Source of the DNA: JAKJGA01 sp029554345
GTDB taxonomy: Bacteria > Spirochaetota > UBA4802 > JAFGJZ01
Assembly: GCA_035395685.1 (NCBI GenBank)
Contig: DAOPBR010000002.1
Span: forward strand, 62,001-126,000
Direction: 5' to 3'
Length of the DNA stretch: 64,000 bases
Every line of letters begins with the position of its first letter. Position 1 is the stretch's first letter. The translations under genes and the position numbers were made by a program. Positions 17,498 to 26,517 of the stretch are shown piece after piece. Under the pieces are notes generated by a model. The model was not told the DNA's origin and did not search any database. It saw only the letters and a list, made by a program, of their open reading frames with translations.

Positions 17498-19259
17498 TCA
17501 GCTTCCGTGTTTTTCCTTTAAATATCCGTATATTTCATCCTGAGAACGTGTGATAAGCTCCCCGCCGCGGTAATACTTGTTTGAAAGCGATTCGTCGAGA
17601 ATTCTCGACTTAACATTATCCTTCCATGATATCTCAAGAATTTCACGNNNNNNNNNNNNNNNNNNNNNNNNNNNNNNNNNNNNNNNNNNNNNNNNNNNNN
17701 NNNNNNNNNNNNNNNNNNNNNNNNNNNNNNNNNNNNNNNNNNNNNNNGTTAAAAGGAGCTACCAGCAAATTGCGGTAAGAATGATGCCTGAAATTCATTA
17801 CAAAAAAATTAAAGAGCTCCGATATCTCGGAAGTTATTCTCTTATCCGATGTAAGAAGATAGTGATCGGTATATTGACGGGCAGTTTCTTCATTGAAATT
17901 GCCCGTACCTATTATGCAGTAATTTTTAAATGCATTATTCTCGCGTCTGGTAATCATGCAGAGTTTGGAATGAACCTTAAGGCCTGCAATACCAAGAATT
18001 ACCTTAACACCCTCTTCTTTCATTAGGTTTGCCCAGTAAATATTATTGTCCTCGTCAAAGCGCGCCTGAATCTCCATGAGAACCGTAACTTTCTTTCCGT
18101 TTTTGCTCGCATTGATGAGAGCGTTCGCGATACTCGAATCCTTGGCTACCCTGTAGAGAGTTATCTTTATTTCGGATACGTTAGTATCCATAGATGCTTC
18201 ACGCAGCAGATCTATAATCATGTTGAATGAATTATACGGAAAATGAAGCATTACGTCGCGCTTACGTATTACGGATATTATGCTTGATTCCGAAAGCAAT
18301 TCCCTATGGATTATCGGCTCACGCCTGATATCGGAATCTTCAGAAGGAAGAATATTCGGAAAACGCATGAAATCCTTGAAGTTGTGATATCTTCCGCCGG
18401 GTACAAACGTTTCATTGCGTTTGAGATTCATTTTTTTGAGAAAATATGAAAGCATTTCTTCCGGAACGGTGGAATCATAACTGATGCGCACCGGTGCTCC
18501 GGAATGTCTCTTCTTCAATGACTTGCTGACTTTATTAAGCAGTGACTCTCCCAGATCATCGCCGAGATCAAGCTCTGCATCACGCGTCATTTTGATATCA
18601 TAGGCTTCAAATGTATCATATCCGAACGGCGAGAAAATATCGCTCAAACCGAAACGAATGACATCATCAAGAAAAATAACACATTTCTTTTCACCGTCCC
18701 GAGGCAGAACGATAAAACGCGGAATGAGCCCTGACGGCACTTCGATGAGACTGTATTGGTCTTTCTTTTCGATTGAATTTGAAAGTTTTACCATGAGGTA
18801 AACCGATCTGTCGCGAAGTGGCGGCAGAACTATGTTCTTGCCTAGCATCACAGGAAAGATCTTGGGTCTGACGGTTTCATTGAAAAAAACCCTGATAAAC
18901 CGCTTCTGTTCCTCATTAAGATTATTTTCATTCATGAAAAAGACATTACGTTTTTCAAGCTCTGTTATGATGTTTGAAAAGCATGTATCGAATTCCAGAT
19001 GCCGCGTCCACATTATATCCTGGATCTCTGCAAGTATCTTCTTCGGATCACCGCCTATAAGAGGATAAGCCTTTTTGCCTAGAGGCGCAAACCTGTTAAG
19101 AGTCGCGACCTTGATTTCAAAAAATTCATCGAGATTTGAAGAATATATTCCAAGAAATTTGATTCTCTGCATAAGTGGAACTGCAGGATCATTCGCCTCC
19201 TGAAGAACTCTTGCATTAAATGATATCCAGCTGATTTCCTTCGGCCTATAATCCTTCAA
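17498..19259 (-). CDS. ppk: Polyphosphate kinase 1 (contains a gap)
   Basis: The enzyme makes inorganic polyphosphate from ATP. Seen: N-terminal SWISFNARVLQEANDP (ATP-binding helix domain), YSSNLDEFFEIKVA, VTVLMEIQARFDEDNNI, and the KVHSKL segment with the candidate phosphorylated His. The C terminus resumes after the gap with ILEISWKDNVKSRILDES and ends in TGA at 17498. The flanks hold 504 and 50 codons against a family length near 690, so the 100-N gap probably hides about 400 bases. The start is TTG, overlapping the sixA-like stop by four bases. Confidence 0.9.
17648..17747. other. Assembly gap (100 N), true size probably larger
   Basis: It lies within ppk. The flanks share no repeat, and the missing PPK1 residues suggest a real length near 400 bases, in a multiple of three. 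Confidence 0.85.
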
Positions 19260-19960
19260 GTCATTTTTCCTTTTGAAGATGGTTCTTCACCATTTAGTTT
19301 TTTTTCTTCAAGCAGACGCTGAAGAATTTCTTTTTTATTTTTCATTTTCACAATCTTCTCATTCATCTTCTCTTCTATCTTTGCCATTTTTTTCATGACC
19401 TTGTCTTTCTCACGCTCTTCCTTTTCTCTTTCTTTTTTTTCCGTAAGNNNNNNNNNNNNNNNNNNNNNNNNNNNNNNNNNNNNNNNNNNNNNNNNNNNNN
19501 NNNNNNNNNNNNNNNNNNNNNNNNNNNNNNNNNNNNNNNNNNNNNNNTCAAACATGACGCATGAAGCCGTCGGAAGAGAAAAGACAAATTCTCTATAGAA
19601 ATATGATGCAAGTTTTTCAAGAAGCGGATTATGCCCGACAATGCATACATTATTGTATCTTTCTGAAATAGTTTCAATGCAGTGCAGAACCGCTTCCATA
19701 TCCTGAGAATAAAGGCTTTCATTTATCTGAACATTATCACGTGAAAATCCCGACTCTTCCGCAATTATAACCGCACTCTCAAACGCACGCAAAGCTATAC
19801 TCGAATAAAATCCGTCAATAGTACATGACTGATCCTTTTTTAGGTTTTCCGCAAGCAAATAGATATTTTTTCTTCCTGAAGTCGAAAGCAAACGTGCGTA
19901 ATCGGTTTCATCAGAATTCTTAACGGCCTTTCCATGTCGCACAAGAATAATTCTTTTCAT
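19256..19960 (-). CDS. SixA-like histidine phosphatase with a charged coiled-coil tail (contains a gap)
   Basis: The N-terminal 137 residues match the phosphohistidine phosphatase branch of the histidine phosphatase superfamily: catalytic RHG in MKRIILVRHGKAV, then FYSSIALRAFESAVIIAEES and VCIVGHNPLLEKLA with the second His. After a 100-N gap the frame ends in a 64-residue Lys/Glu-rich, coiled-coil-like tail not found in E. coli SixA. If the gap hides a stop, the tail could be a separate ORF. GGAG precedes the ATG at 19960. The gene lies one base after pfkA and overlaps ppk, so the three form an operon. Confidence 0.7.
   Translation of the reverse strand: MKRIILVRHGKAVKNSDETDYARLLSTSGRKNIYLLAENLKKDQSCTIDGFYSSIALRAFESAVIIAEESGFSRDNVQINESLYSQDMEAVLHCIETISERYNNVCIVGHNPLLEKLASYFYREFVFSLPTASCVMFXXXXXXXXXXXXXXXXXXXXXXXXXXXXXXXXXXLTEKKEREKEEREKDKVMKKMAKIEEKMNEKIVKMKNKKEILQRLLEEKKLNGEEPSSKGKMT
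19448..19547. other. Assembly gap (100 N)
   Basis: No repeated flank. It separates the phosphatase domain from the Lys/Glu-rich tail. Confidence 0.95.
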
Positions 19961-19961
19961 A

Positions 19962-20987
19962 TCAGTCTCCGAAACTTGTTCCGAGAAGACGCGCTTCCTT
20001 GACAAGCGGATCATCTTTCTGAACGGTTTTAATTTTTCCGGCAACTTCCTTGAGCGGAACCGCAACCGTATCAGTGTCACGAAGAGATGTCATGAAACCG
20101 AATTTTCCGGAATGAGCCAATTCCGCGGCATGAGCTCCGAGGCGCGTGGATATTACACGGTCCATTGGAGAAGGAGATCCTCCGCGCTGAATATATCCAA
20201 GAATGGTCTCGCGTGTTTCAAGACCGGTATATTCCATTATTTTTTTTGCAATATAATGACCTTTCGATTTTTTCGGCTTAGGTGTATCAATCCCTTCGGC
20301 AACAACCACAATAGAATACGGCTTACGCTCATCATATCTTTTGGTAAGAACACTGCAGATGGATTCCATGGTGTATGGTATTTCCGGAATCAGAATAACA
20401 TCACCGCCTCCGGCAATACCGGAATATAGAGCAAGCCATCCGGCATGATGCCCCATCACTTCAATTACCATGATGCGTTTATGCGAATTGGCCGTTGTAT
20501 GAATTCTGTCAATCGCTTCAGTCGCGATGTTAACAGCTGAATAAAATCCGAAAGATACGTCCGTGCCCCAGACATCATTATCAATAGTCTTAGGAACCCC
20601 TATGATATTGAGACCTTCCTTGTGAAGCTGATAGGCCGTTTTCATGGTTCCGTTACCGCCGAGGCATATCAGACAATCAAGACCAAGCTCTTTGTAATTT
20701 TCCTTGATAGTCTGCACCTTATCGAGAGTGCCGTTGTCGTTTTTGAATGGTTTTTCCCTTGAAGTACGCAGAATAGTACCGCCCTCAGTCAGAATCCCCG
20801 AAAGAAGATTTTCCGTAAGAGTAACATATTCCCGGTCGATTAGACCCCTGAAACCTGAACAGATTCCGATAACTTCCATGCCGTATTCGACGATGGCGCT
20901 TTTTCCGACACCCCGTATAGCAGCATTAAGCCCCGGACAATCCCCACCAGCTGTCAGAATTCCGATCCGCATACCTTTACTTTTCAT
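19962..20987 (-). CDS. pfkA: 6-phosphofructokinase
   Basis: 341 residues, typical of the short PfkA family; it commits fructose-6-phosphate to glycolysis. The N-terminal GILTAGGDCPGLNAAIRG and the catalytic PKTIDND are clear, as is IEVMGHHAGWLALYSGIA. Two donor-site positions are unusual. The motif GGDGS of ATP enzymes reads GGNGT here, and PGTIDND reads PKTIDND. The Lys occurs in pyrophosphate enzymes and in Streptomyces-type ATP enzymes, while the retained second Gly argues for ATP. The phosphoryl donor cannot be settled from sequence alone. It heads the pfkA-sixA-ppk operon. Confidence 0.92.
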   Translation of the reverse strand: MKSKGMRIGILTAGGDCPGLNAAIRGVGKSAIVEYGMEVIGICSGFRGLIDREYVTLTENLLSGILTEGGTILRTSREKPFKNDNGTLDKVQTIKENYKELGLDCLICLGGNGTMKTAYQLHKEGLNIIGVPKTIDNDVWGTDVSFGFYSAVNIATEAIDRIHTTANSHKRIMVIEVMGHHAGWLALYSGIAGGGDVILIPEIPYTMESICSVLTKRYDERKPYSIVVVAEGIDTPKPKKSKGHYIAKKIMEYTGLETRETILGYIQRGGSPSPMDRVISTRLGAHAAELAHSGKFGFMTSLRDTDTVAVPLKEVAGKIKTVQKDDPLVKEARLLGTSFGD

Positions 20988-21104
20988 AAGTTCCCCGATT
21001 GAAAAAGTCGTGTTTATTGTAGAGCTTTAGCGCAGAAAATGTCAAATCAATAGAATAAGGCGGGTATAAATTTAAAATTAAGACTAAACATAATCTTAAC
21101 AAAA

Positions 21105-22226
21105 TCAGAATTTGAAGTGACGTTTTATGTTCATCGCTTCAAATGCACAGACTTCATGACAGCAGTAACAACGGATGCACTTGGACAAATCAATCTTCAA
21201 ATGCCTGCCTTCTTTGGACTGTTTTACGGAAATAGCCTGAGGCGAACATATCGAAAAACACTTCATGCACAAAACGCATTTTTCTCCTATTGAAGGAGCC
21301 GGTATAAAAACATTACGGATGAGATTATAAATTCTGCGGTTAAGAATTTTCCTCAGAAAAGCGATATCCGTAACTTTTTCAACTAGTTTAAAAGATGAAG
21401 GTTTTAATGATACTGCTTCATCACCGGATACTTCGACTTCAAAACTCTCACGGCGCTTTTTAGCCTCATATAGAATCGGAATATCATTTGATTTGTAGCC
21501 GATAATTTCCGAACAGACGCAGTCCAGTGCCAGCGGATCGAATGATGCACCGATAAAATTCGTGCTGACAGGCGAACCGTTTCTCGGGCCGTCACCTTCC
21601 ATCGATACAACAGCATCCATAATGGCAAATGACGGAGCAACCAGATCATGAAGATCAACGATCATTCCGGCGAAATATTTTCTCTCAACGAAACGAAAAT
21701 GAAATTTAGATTTTTCAAGACCGCTGATAACACCGAAAATGTTTTTAATGACACCTGTATAGTACATCTGCTGATGAGTCTTAAGCTTTGCCATAGAAAC
21801 GATTATATCATTATCTAAAACCGCTTTTGCTATATTAAATTTTCTTGTGACTTTGCCGTTGGGCGCTTCGGCAGAAACAGTGTCCTTGAAATCTACAATT
21901 TGAACGCCGAGTCTTCGTGCGGCTTGTGCAATTCCGCATTTTTCCGCAACACTGTAAACAGATTCAACAGCCGGAGAATCTCCGGCCGAAACGATAAAAC
22001 CATGATCCAGAAAAAGAGAAGCAGCAGCCTCAAATACCGCCGGATGCGTCGTCACCGCTTCATCCGGATGCGCTCCCATCAGCATATTCGGTTTAAGAAG
22101 AACTCTTCTTCCTTTTGTCTTTAAAGAATCAATGCCCCCGGCAAGAGTAAATGTTTTATTAAGAGCTTCTTTAACATCTTTAAGATTATATGTATCAAGC
22201 CTTGAAAGTGCAACTACGCTTTTCAT
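21105..22226 (-). CDS. DUF362 protein with C-terminal two-[4Fe-4S] ferredoxin domain
   Basis: 373 residues. The DUF362 domain fills about residues 1-300 (VLLKPNMLMGAHPDEAVTTH, DNDIIVSMAKLKTHQQM, DAVVSMEGDGPRNG). The C terminus has two ferredoxin clusters, CVLCMKCFSICSP and CIRCYCCHEVCAF. Function is unknown; the domain pair suggests a cytoplasmic electron-transfer or metal-related protein. It is divergent from the diguanylate cyclase gene across a 300-base AT-rich interval. Confidence 0.8.
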   Translation of the reverse strand: MKSVVALSRLDTYNLKDVKEALNKTFTLAGGIDSLKTKGRRVLLKPNMLMGAHPDEAVTTHPAVFEAAASLFLDHGFIVSAGDSPAVESVYSVAEKCGIAQAARRLGVQIVDFKDTVSAEAPNGKVTRKFNIAKAVLDNDIIVSMAKLKTHQQMYYTGVIKNIFGVISGLEKSKFHFRFVERKYFAGMIVDLHDLVAPSFAIMDAVVSMEGDGPRNGSPVSTNFIGASFDPLALDCVCSEIIGYKSNDIPILYEAKKRRESFEVEVSGDEAVSLKPSSFKLVEKVTDIAFLRKILNRRIYNLIRNVFIPAPSIGEKCVLCMKCFSICSPQAISVKQSKEGRHLKIDLSKCIRCYCCHEVCAFEAMNIKRHFKF

Positions 22227-22528
22227 ACTGTCAGCTTAGCAAATAAATAATTATCTGCAAGATATTTTTGCGTTACAAAACATTTTTGCATTACATATTT
22301 TTCGAAGTTTATTATTTTTACTTCTCCAATAACAGAGCTCCGCTTCAAGACCGAAACAATAAATGGAAATTGAATCACACGACATGCATAGAGAAGCTTC
22401 AATTTCACTTCAGCAATTCATCTAAAAACTAAAATCTTATAAAGTTCTGCAAACAGCATAAAAACAAAGAGAAAATGATTGATTTTTTTTATTATAAATG
22501 AAATATTAAGTAACCGGCGGAGATCAAC
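22227..22528. promoter_or_regulatory. Divergent intergenic region with a 14-bp direct repeat
   Basis: No gene is seen. ATTTTTGCGTTACA (22264-22277) is repeated with one mismatch as ATTTTTGCATTACA (22282-22295), an 18-base period, followed by a third partial ATTTTTC. This lies about 40 bases upstream of the DUF362 start and could be a regulator site. CGGAG stands before the downstream ATG at 22529. Confidence 0.35.
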
Positions 22529-24829
22529 ATGAAAAGACTCAGAATCGGCCTCCAAACTGCGAGACTGGAATACGGGTACGGTGTAAAATTGTGGCAGGGA
22601 GCGCTGATTTCCGCAAAACAAAGAGATGCGGATCTAATAGTATTTCCAGGACGCAATCTGAATTCTCCCCATGGATATGATTATCAGTATAACAGCATCT
22701 TCAGTTTGATGAATCTTGAAAATATTGATTCACTCATTCTGATTACAACACTTATCAGCAATTACGTTGACAAAGAAGAGTTAAACAAATTCCGCATGAG
22801 ATTTTCAGATCTTCCAATTATCAGTGTCGGAGCAAGGATTGAAAATACCCCCAGCATTCTCATAGACAACCGGTCCGGAATAAGAGATCTTGTAAGACAT
22901 CAAATTGAAGTTCACGGTGCAAAAAGAATCGCATTTATAAAAGGGCCTGAAAATAATTGGGAAGCCGACGAAAGATATCAGGCATACAAGTTAGAGTTAG
23001 AAGCAAACGGAATTCCTTTTGATGAAAGACTAATTGGCAACGGAGATTTCACTTCTCACAGTGTAGCTCCCGCGATTGAGAAAATACTAAATTCAAACGA
23101 TCTTCTTCCTGAAGTATTTATGTTTGCAAACGATGAAATGGCAATACATGGCATGAGGCTTCTCAGAGAAAAAGGCATAGATATTCCCGGAGATACATCT
23201 ATTACTGGATTTGATGATATACATGAGGCTGCATCGCAGTCTGTTCCGATAACCACAGTATCACAGCCCCTTGCGGAAATGATAGACCGCGCGGTAAATC
23301 TGGCTGTTGAACTTGCGCAGGGAAAGGAAAGCCCTTTTGAAACCATTCTTCCGACACACGCCGTAATCAGATCATCATGCGGATGCATTGCTCATTGCGT
23401 AAATGACGTTGTAAGTATAAGAAAAAACCAATTCATCAAAGATGATAAAGAAGATGTTTGCAGTCAGGTTCTCAAGATTCTTGATAAATATCATTTTGAA
23501 AACTATTCCGATAAAAACACAAGGCGTACCAATGTCGAACAGGTAATTCGCAAGATTATTTCTTTATCATCCGGCAATGAAAACGAAACAGCCGAAGAAA
23601 AAGACATTTATTCCTTTTTCAATTTTTTCAGCCGAATACTGATGGAAGAAGCTTCACAAGAACTTCCGCCGGAACATTGGGAGATTCCGCTTTCAATTCT
23701 ATCTGAGTTAGTAAATTCCTCACGTGCAACAGATATTATGCTTGATCAGTTCAGATTTCTTCTGCGTGCATGCGCGGTTTTAACCCTTGATTCCGCGCTC
23801 AACATGCGCGTCGCGAATCATTTCGAATTTGAAAGAATAATTGAACGCATTCATGATTTAGAATATGATATCTCTTCTGTAGTCGATTTGAATTCTCTCA
23901 TACAAATTCTCGTAAGAAAGCTTCCAAGCGTGGGAATCAATACATTCATGCTGTCAAAATATAAAACCGATTGGGAACAGAAGCGCGATGACGAATGGTC
24001 AGAACTCCCGGATCTGAAATGCGTGGCCTCTATGTGCGACAGCAGTGAAATGAATACACTTGAACTTAATGACAGCGGGGCATTAAAGTGGATTTCATCA
24101 CCAGGCAGATCCGAAAATGACAGAAGCAGAGCTTTTGTCATTTATCCCCTGTTTTTCCGTGAAAATCATTACGGAATTATTGCCTACGAACTTTCGCTTC
24201 AAAGCGGATTCATATACGAAAGTCTGACAACCCAGATATCAGGAGTTTTAAAACGTATATTTCTATATGACGCGAAAGATAAAGCCGAACAGGGGCTCCG
24301 TCAGGCTATGCGCGATCTTGAAATTTTTAATGCACAGCTTAGTCAGCTTTCAATAACGGATGAATTGACGGGATTATTCAACAGACGCGGTTTTATGAAA
24401 ATGGCAGAACATTCATCCTTTCTCGCGCGCCAAATGGGACAGTCTTCGATGCTGATATTCGCAGATCTCGATAAACTCAAGAAAATCAACGACACTTACG
24501 GACATGATGAAGGCGACTGGGCGATAAAAACAGTTTCCGAAGCTTTGAAGAAGACATTCCGTTCCAATGATGTAGTTGCGCGTCTCGGCGGAGACGAATT
24601 TACAGTTTTCGCGACAAACATGAAAGAAGAACTTCTTCCAAGATCTCAGGCCCGTATAAATGATTTTTTAAAACAAAAATGCGCAGGAAAACAAAAGGAA
24701 TATCAACTGACTATAAGCATCGGTCATGTTATATGCCCGGTTAACGAATCGCTAAGTATCGAAGAATATATGCAGATAGCCGACAGCCGATTGTATGAGC
24801 AGAAAAAAAAGAAACATGCTGGAAGCTGA
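22529..24829 (+). CDS. Soluble LacI-type sensor diguanylate cyclase (PBP1-like / GAF-like / GGDEF)
   Basis: 766 residues. Residues 1-290 form a LacI/GalR-type periplasmic-binding-protein-1 fold (FANDEMAIHGMRLLREKGID, SITGFDDIHEA, TTVSQPLAEM) ending in the motif IRSSCGC. There is no LacI helix-turn-helix, signal peptide or membrane helix, so sensing should occur in the cytoplasm. A helical and GAF-like middle (about 300-590) leads to a GGDEF domain with ITDELTGLFNRRGF, FADLDKLKKINDTYGHDEGD and RLGGDEF (near 687-691). An RSND motif five residues before GGDEF is a product-inhibition I-site. It should make c-di-GMP in response to a small ligand, probably a sugar. Confidence 0.88.
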   Translation: MKRLRIGLQTARLEYGYGVKLWQGALISAKQRDADLIVFPGRNLNSPHGYDYQYNSIFSLMNLENIDSLILITTLISNYVDKEELNKFRMRFSDLPIISVGARIENTPSILIDNRSGIRDLVRHQIEVHGAKRIAFIKGPENNWEADERYQAYKLELEANGIPFDERLIGNGDFTSHSVAPAIEKILNSNDLLPEVFMFANDEMAIHGMRLLREKGIDIPGDTSITGFDDIHEAASQSVPITTVSQPLAEMIDRAVNLAVELAQGKESPFETILPTHAVIRSSCGCIAHCVNDVVSIRKNQFIKDDKEDVCSQVLKILDKYHFENYSDKNTRRTNVEQVIRKIISLSSGNENETAEEKDIYSFFNFFSRILMEEASQELPPEHWEIPLSILSELVNSSRATDIMLDQFRFLLRACAVLTLDSALNMRVANHFEFERIIERIHDLEYDISSVVDLNSLIQILVRKLPSVGINTFMLSKYKTDWEQKRDDEWSELPDLKCVASMCDSSEMNTLELNDSGALKWISSPGRSENDRSRAFVIYPLFFRENHYGIIAYELSLQSGFIYESLTTQISGVLKRIFLYDAKDKAEQGLRQAMRDLEIFNAQLSQLSITDELTGLFNRRGFMKMAEHSSFLARQMGQSSMLIFADLDKLKKINDTYGHDEGDWAIKTVSEALKKTFRSNDVVARLGGDEFTVFATNMKEELLPRSQARINDFLKQKCAGKQKEYQLTISIGHVICPVNESLSIEEYMQIADSRLYEQKKKKHAGS

Positions 24830-24994
24830 TGGGATCAGTGATTGCATGGTGTTATGCAATCACTGGAAGGTGCTACAAGGCGAAGTCTTATAGAGTACGC
24901 TAAACTCGCAGGCAGTCGGAACGATCCCGACAACCGAGACGCTACAAATCCGGCAGGAAGCCGGTTTAAAAGCGTCTCGACAGGAGCGGCTTCC
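24821..24994 (+). other. Multi-stem structured element downstream of the diguanylate cyclase
   Basis: Starting at the cyclase stop, arms GGAAGC (24821) and GCTTCC (24989) enclose several helices. One is a perfect 12-bp hairpin (24836-24865). Another is GTCGG/CCGAC (24915-24931). A nested pair is CGAGACGCT/AGCGTCTCG (24935-24979) around CCGGC/GCCGG. There is no T-run and no convincing ORF. The layout looks like a folded RNA or a palindromic mobile scar; I cannot name a family. Confidence 0.5.
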
Positions 24995-25127
24995 ATGCGG
25001 ATTTATTTTTGGAATCATTACGTTATAAGTTTTTCTCAGCGAACATCCTATTCGCTTCGATTATAACTTGAAATTAACTTAACACCTCAAACTCCAAGGT
25101 AATGCTTGCGTTTTCCCGCTGTGGTCT

Positions 25128-26291
25128 TCAACCACCTCGCGGGCTATCTTTCCGCATCCATGCGGAAAGTAAAATCAGCATCGCGGTAATGATTAATGAT
25201 ATTCCGCTTATTATAAACGAATGCTGATATCCGAGTGAATGACCTATTTTCGGATAGATCATCATTCCGAAGAGGCTTCCTGCAACCTGAGATATTCCCC
25301 ATATCCCCATGTTTCCGCCGAGCTTCTTCTTATCAAAAAGCGAACCGAGTCCGTGAAGTGTTACAAGCAAAACCATTCCGTCGCTCGCGCCGTGAATCAT
25401 TCTCATCGCTAATGAAAAATAATAGTTCGGATTTACTTTCAGTATCATCGTTAATCCTGAAAAAAATACGCCGATCATAAATAATGTCAGAAGCGACATC
25501 TTGCCCTTCTCTATTATTCCGGCAAAGAAAAATGCAGCTGCCGGAAACGCTAAAAACTCGCACATCATGTATACTGTTGTATCCACCATTCCGGCGTGTA
25601 AATAATGCTTAAGAAACAACGCGTAGCATGTTTCTTCGGCTCCCCAGTGCGATGAAAAGAGAAATAGAATTATACAGAAAACAATTATACCCTTGCCTGT
25701 TTTCGTCTTTCCGTATTCGCGCAGAGGAACTTTTGCCGTATGTGTTTTTTTAAGCTTGAACGCTATCAAAGATGAAACTGCGAAAATCACGCATGCTGCA
25801 ATCGTCATCAGCTTAAAATTGGAATTTTCGCCGTAAATAATCTGAAAAAGAAAAACCGAGGCCAATCCGATAAATCCGGCCGCTGCAGTCACAAACAAAT
25901 ATTTTACAAGATGCTTTTCAGAATGTTCACCGAGAAGACGCTTTATGAAAAGTGAATCGAAGCTTGACTGAAATAGACTTTTTCCGCAAGCGAAAAGCGC
26001 GAATACGGGAATAAGCACCGCAAAGCTTGAGCCGAAACTGAGCGCCGCGGCAAAACCCGACAGAAGAAGAAACGCAAATAGAATGAGTTTTCTTGATTCT
26101 ACCCTGTCATTAATAATCCCTGAAGGAAAAGCGAGAAGAAAGCTTACAAGCGGAACCTCCGCCATCAATATCCCCGTATAGATTCCTGTAATACCTTTCT
26201 GCTCAAGAAATAGAGGAATAAACCATGAAAGCGGAAACACAACCGCCTTAAATATAAAAAAGGCCGAATACTCGGCAAAATTTTTCTTCAT
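25128..26291 (-). CDS. Major facilitator superfamily transporter
   Basis: About 387 residues with twelve hydrophobic segments. The loop GIINDRVESRKLILFAF after helix 2 matches the MFS GxxxDRxGRR-type motif. The substrate is not evident. The ATG at 26291 (MKKNFAEYSAFFIF) is chosen because an upstream ATG at 26324 would run through the predicted promoter. An 8-bp hairpin (26292-26313) touches the start codon and no Shine-Dalgarno is visible, so translation may start on a leaderless or structured message. The gene is flanked on both sides by elaborate stem-loop elements. Confidence 0.8.
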   Translation of the reverse strand: MKKNFAEYSAFFIFKAVVFPLSWFIPLFLEQKGITGIYTGILMAEVPLVSFLLAFPSGIINDRVESRKLILFAFLLLSGFAAALSFGSSFAVLIPVFALFACGKSLFQSSFDSLFIKRLLGEHSEKHLVKYLFVTAAAGFIGLASVFLFQIIYGENSNFKLMTIAACVIFAVSSLIAFKLKKTHTAKVPLREYGKTKTGKGIIVFCIILFLFSSHWGAEETCYALFLKHYLHAGMVDTTVYMMCEFLAFPAAAFFFAGIIEKGKMSLLTLFMIGVFFSGLTMILKVNPNYYFSLAMRMIHGASDGMVLLVTLHGLGSLFDKKKLGGNMGIWGISQVAGSLFGMMIYPKIGHSLGYQHSFIISGISLIITAMLILLSAWMRKDSPRGG

Positions 26292-26337
26292 AATTGCACC
26301 GCCGCGTGCAATTATGAACCGCATATACTTTTGTCAA
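26292..26337 (-). promoter_or_regulatory. Promoter and start-site hairpin of the MFS gene
   Basis: Minus strand TTGACA (26337-26332), a short 15-base spacer and CATAAT (26316-26311), then AATTGCAC/GTGCAATT arms directly before the ATG. The -10 element overlaps one arm of the hairpin. Confidence 0.4.
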
Positions 26338-26362
26338 GAAACAATATGGTTTTCATTTGAAG

Positions 26363-26428
26363 AGTGCGGAAGGACTGAAATAAGTACTCAAGGTACGTTA
26401 GGCATCTATGCCGTGTCTCTTCCGCACT
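26363..26428. other. Cloverleaf-like inverted-repeat element
   Basis: Perfect 10-bp arms AGTGCGGAAG (26363-26372) and CTTCCGCACT (26419-26428) enclose two small hairpins, GTAC-TCAAG-GTAC style at 26384-26396 and GGCAT-CT-ATGCC at 26401-26412. It lies between the end of the GH18 gene and the MFS promoter. It is not an attC site, since the paired RYYYAAC/GTTRRRY boxes are lacking. It may be an RNA three-way junction or a mobile-element scar. Confidence 0.45.
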
Positions 26429-26517
26429 GAAGCAGGGGATACTGACATTTAAACCTCGCAGTGCGCTTCTGCAATTAATATACAATTGACTGCAGAAACG
26501 TCAACCGTCGGATTAAA

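Noticed and set aside
22529..24829. LacI-type transcription factor
   Set aside because: The protein starts directly in the PBP1 fold and lacks the N-terminal DNA-binding helix-turn-helix.
24842..25066. 74-codon open frame through the structured element
   Set aside because: It overlaps perfect hairpins, has low-complexity Arg/Ser content and no ribosome site; the palindromic structure explains the sequence better.
26363..26428. Integron attC site
   Set aside because: A GTTAGGC is present, but the partner RYYYAAC on the same strand and the simple-site arrangement are missing.
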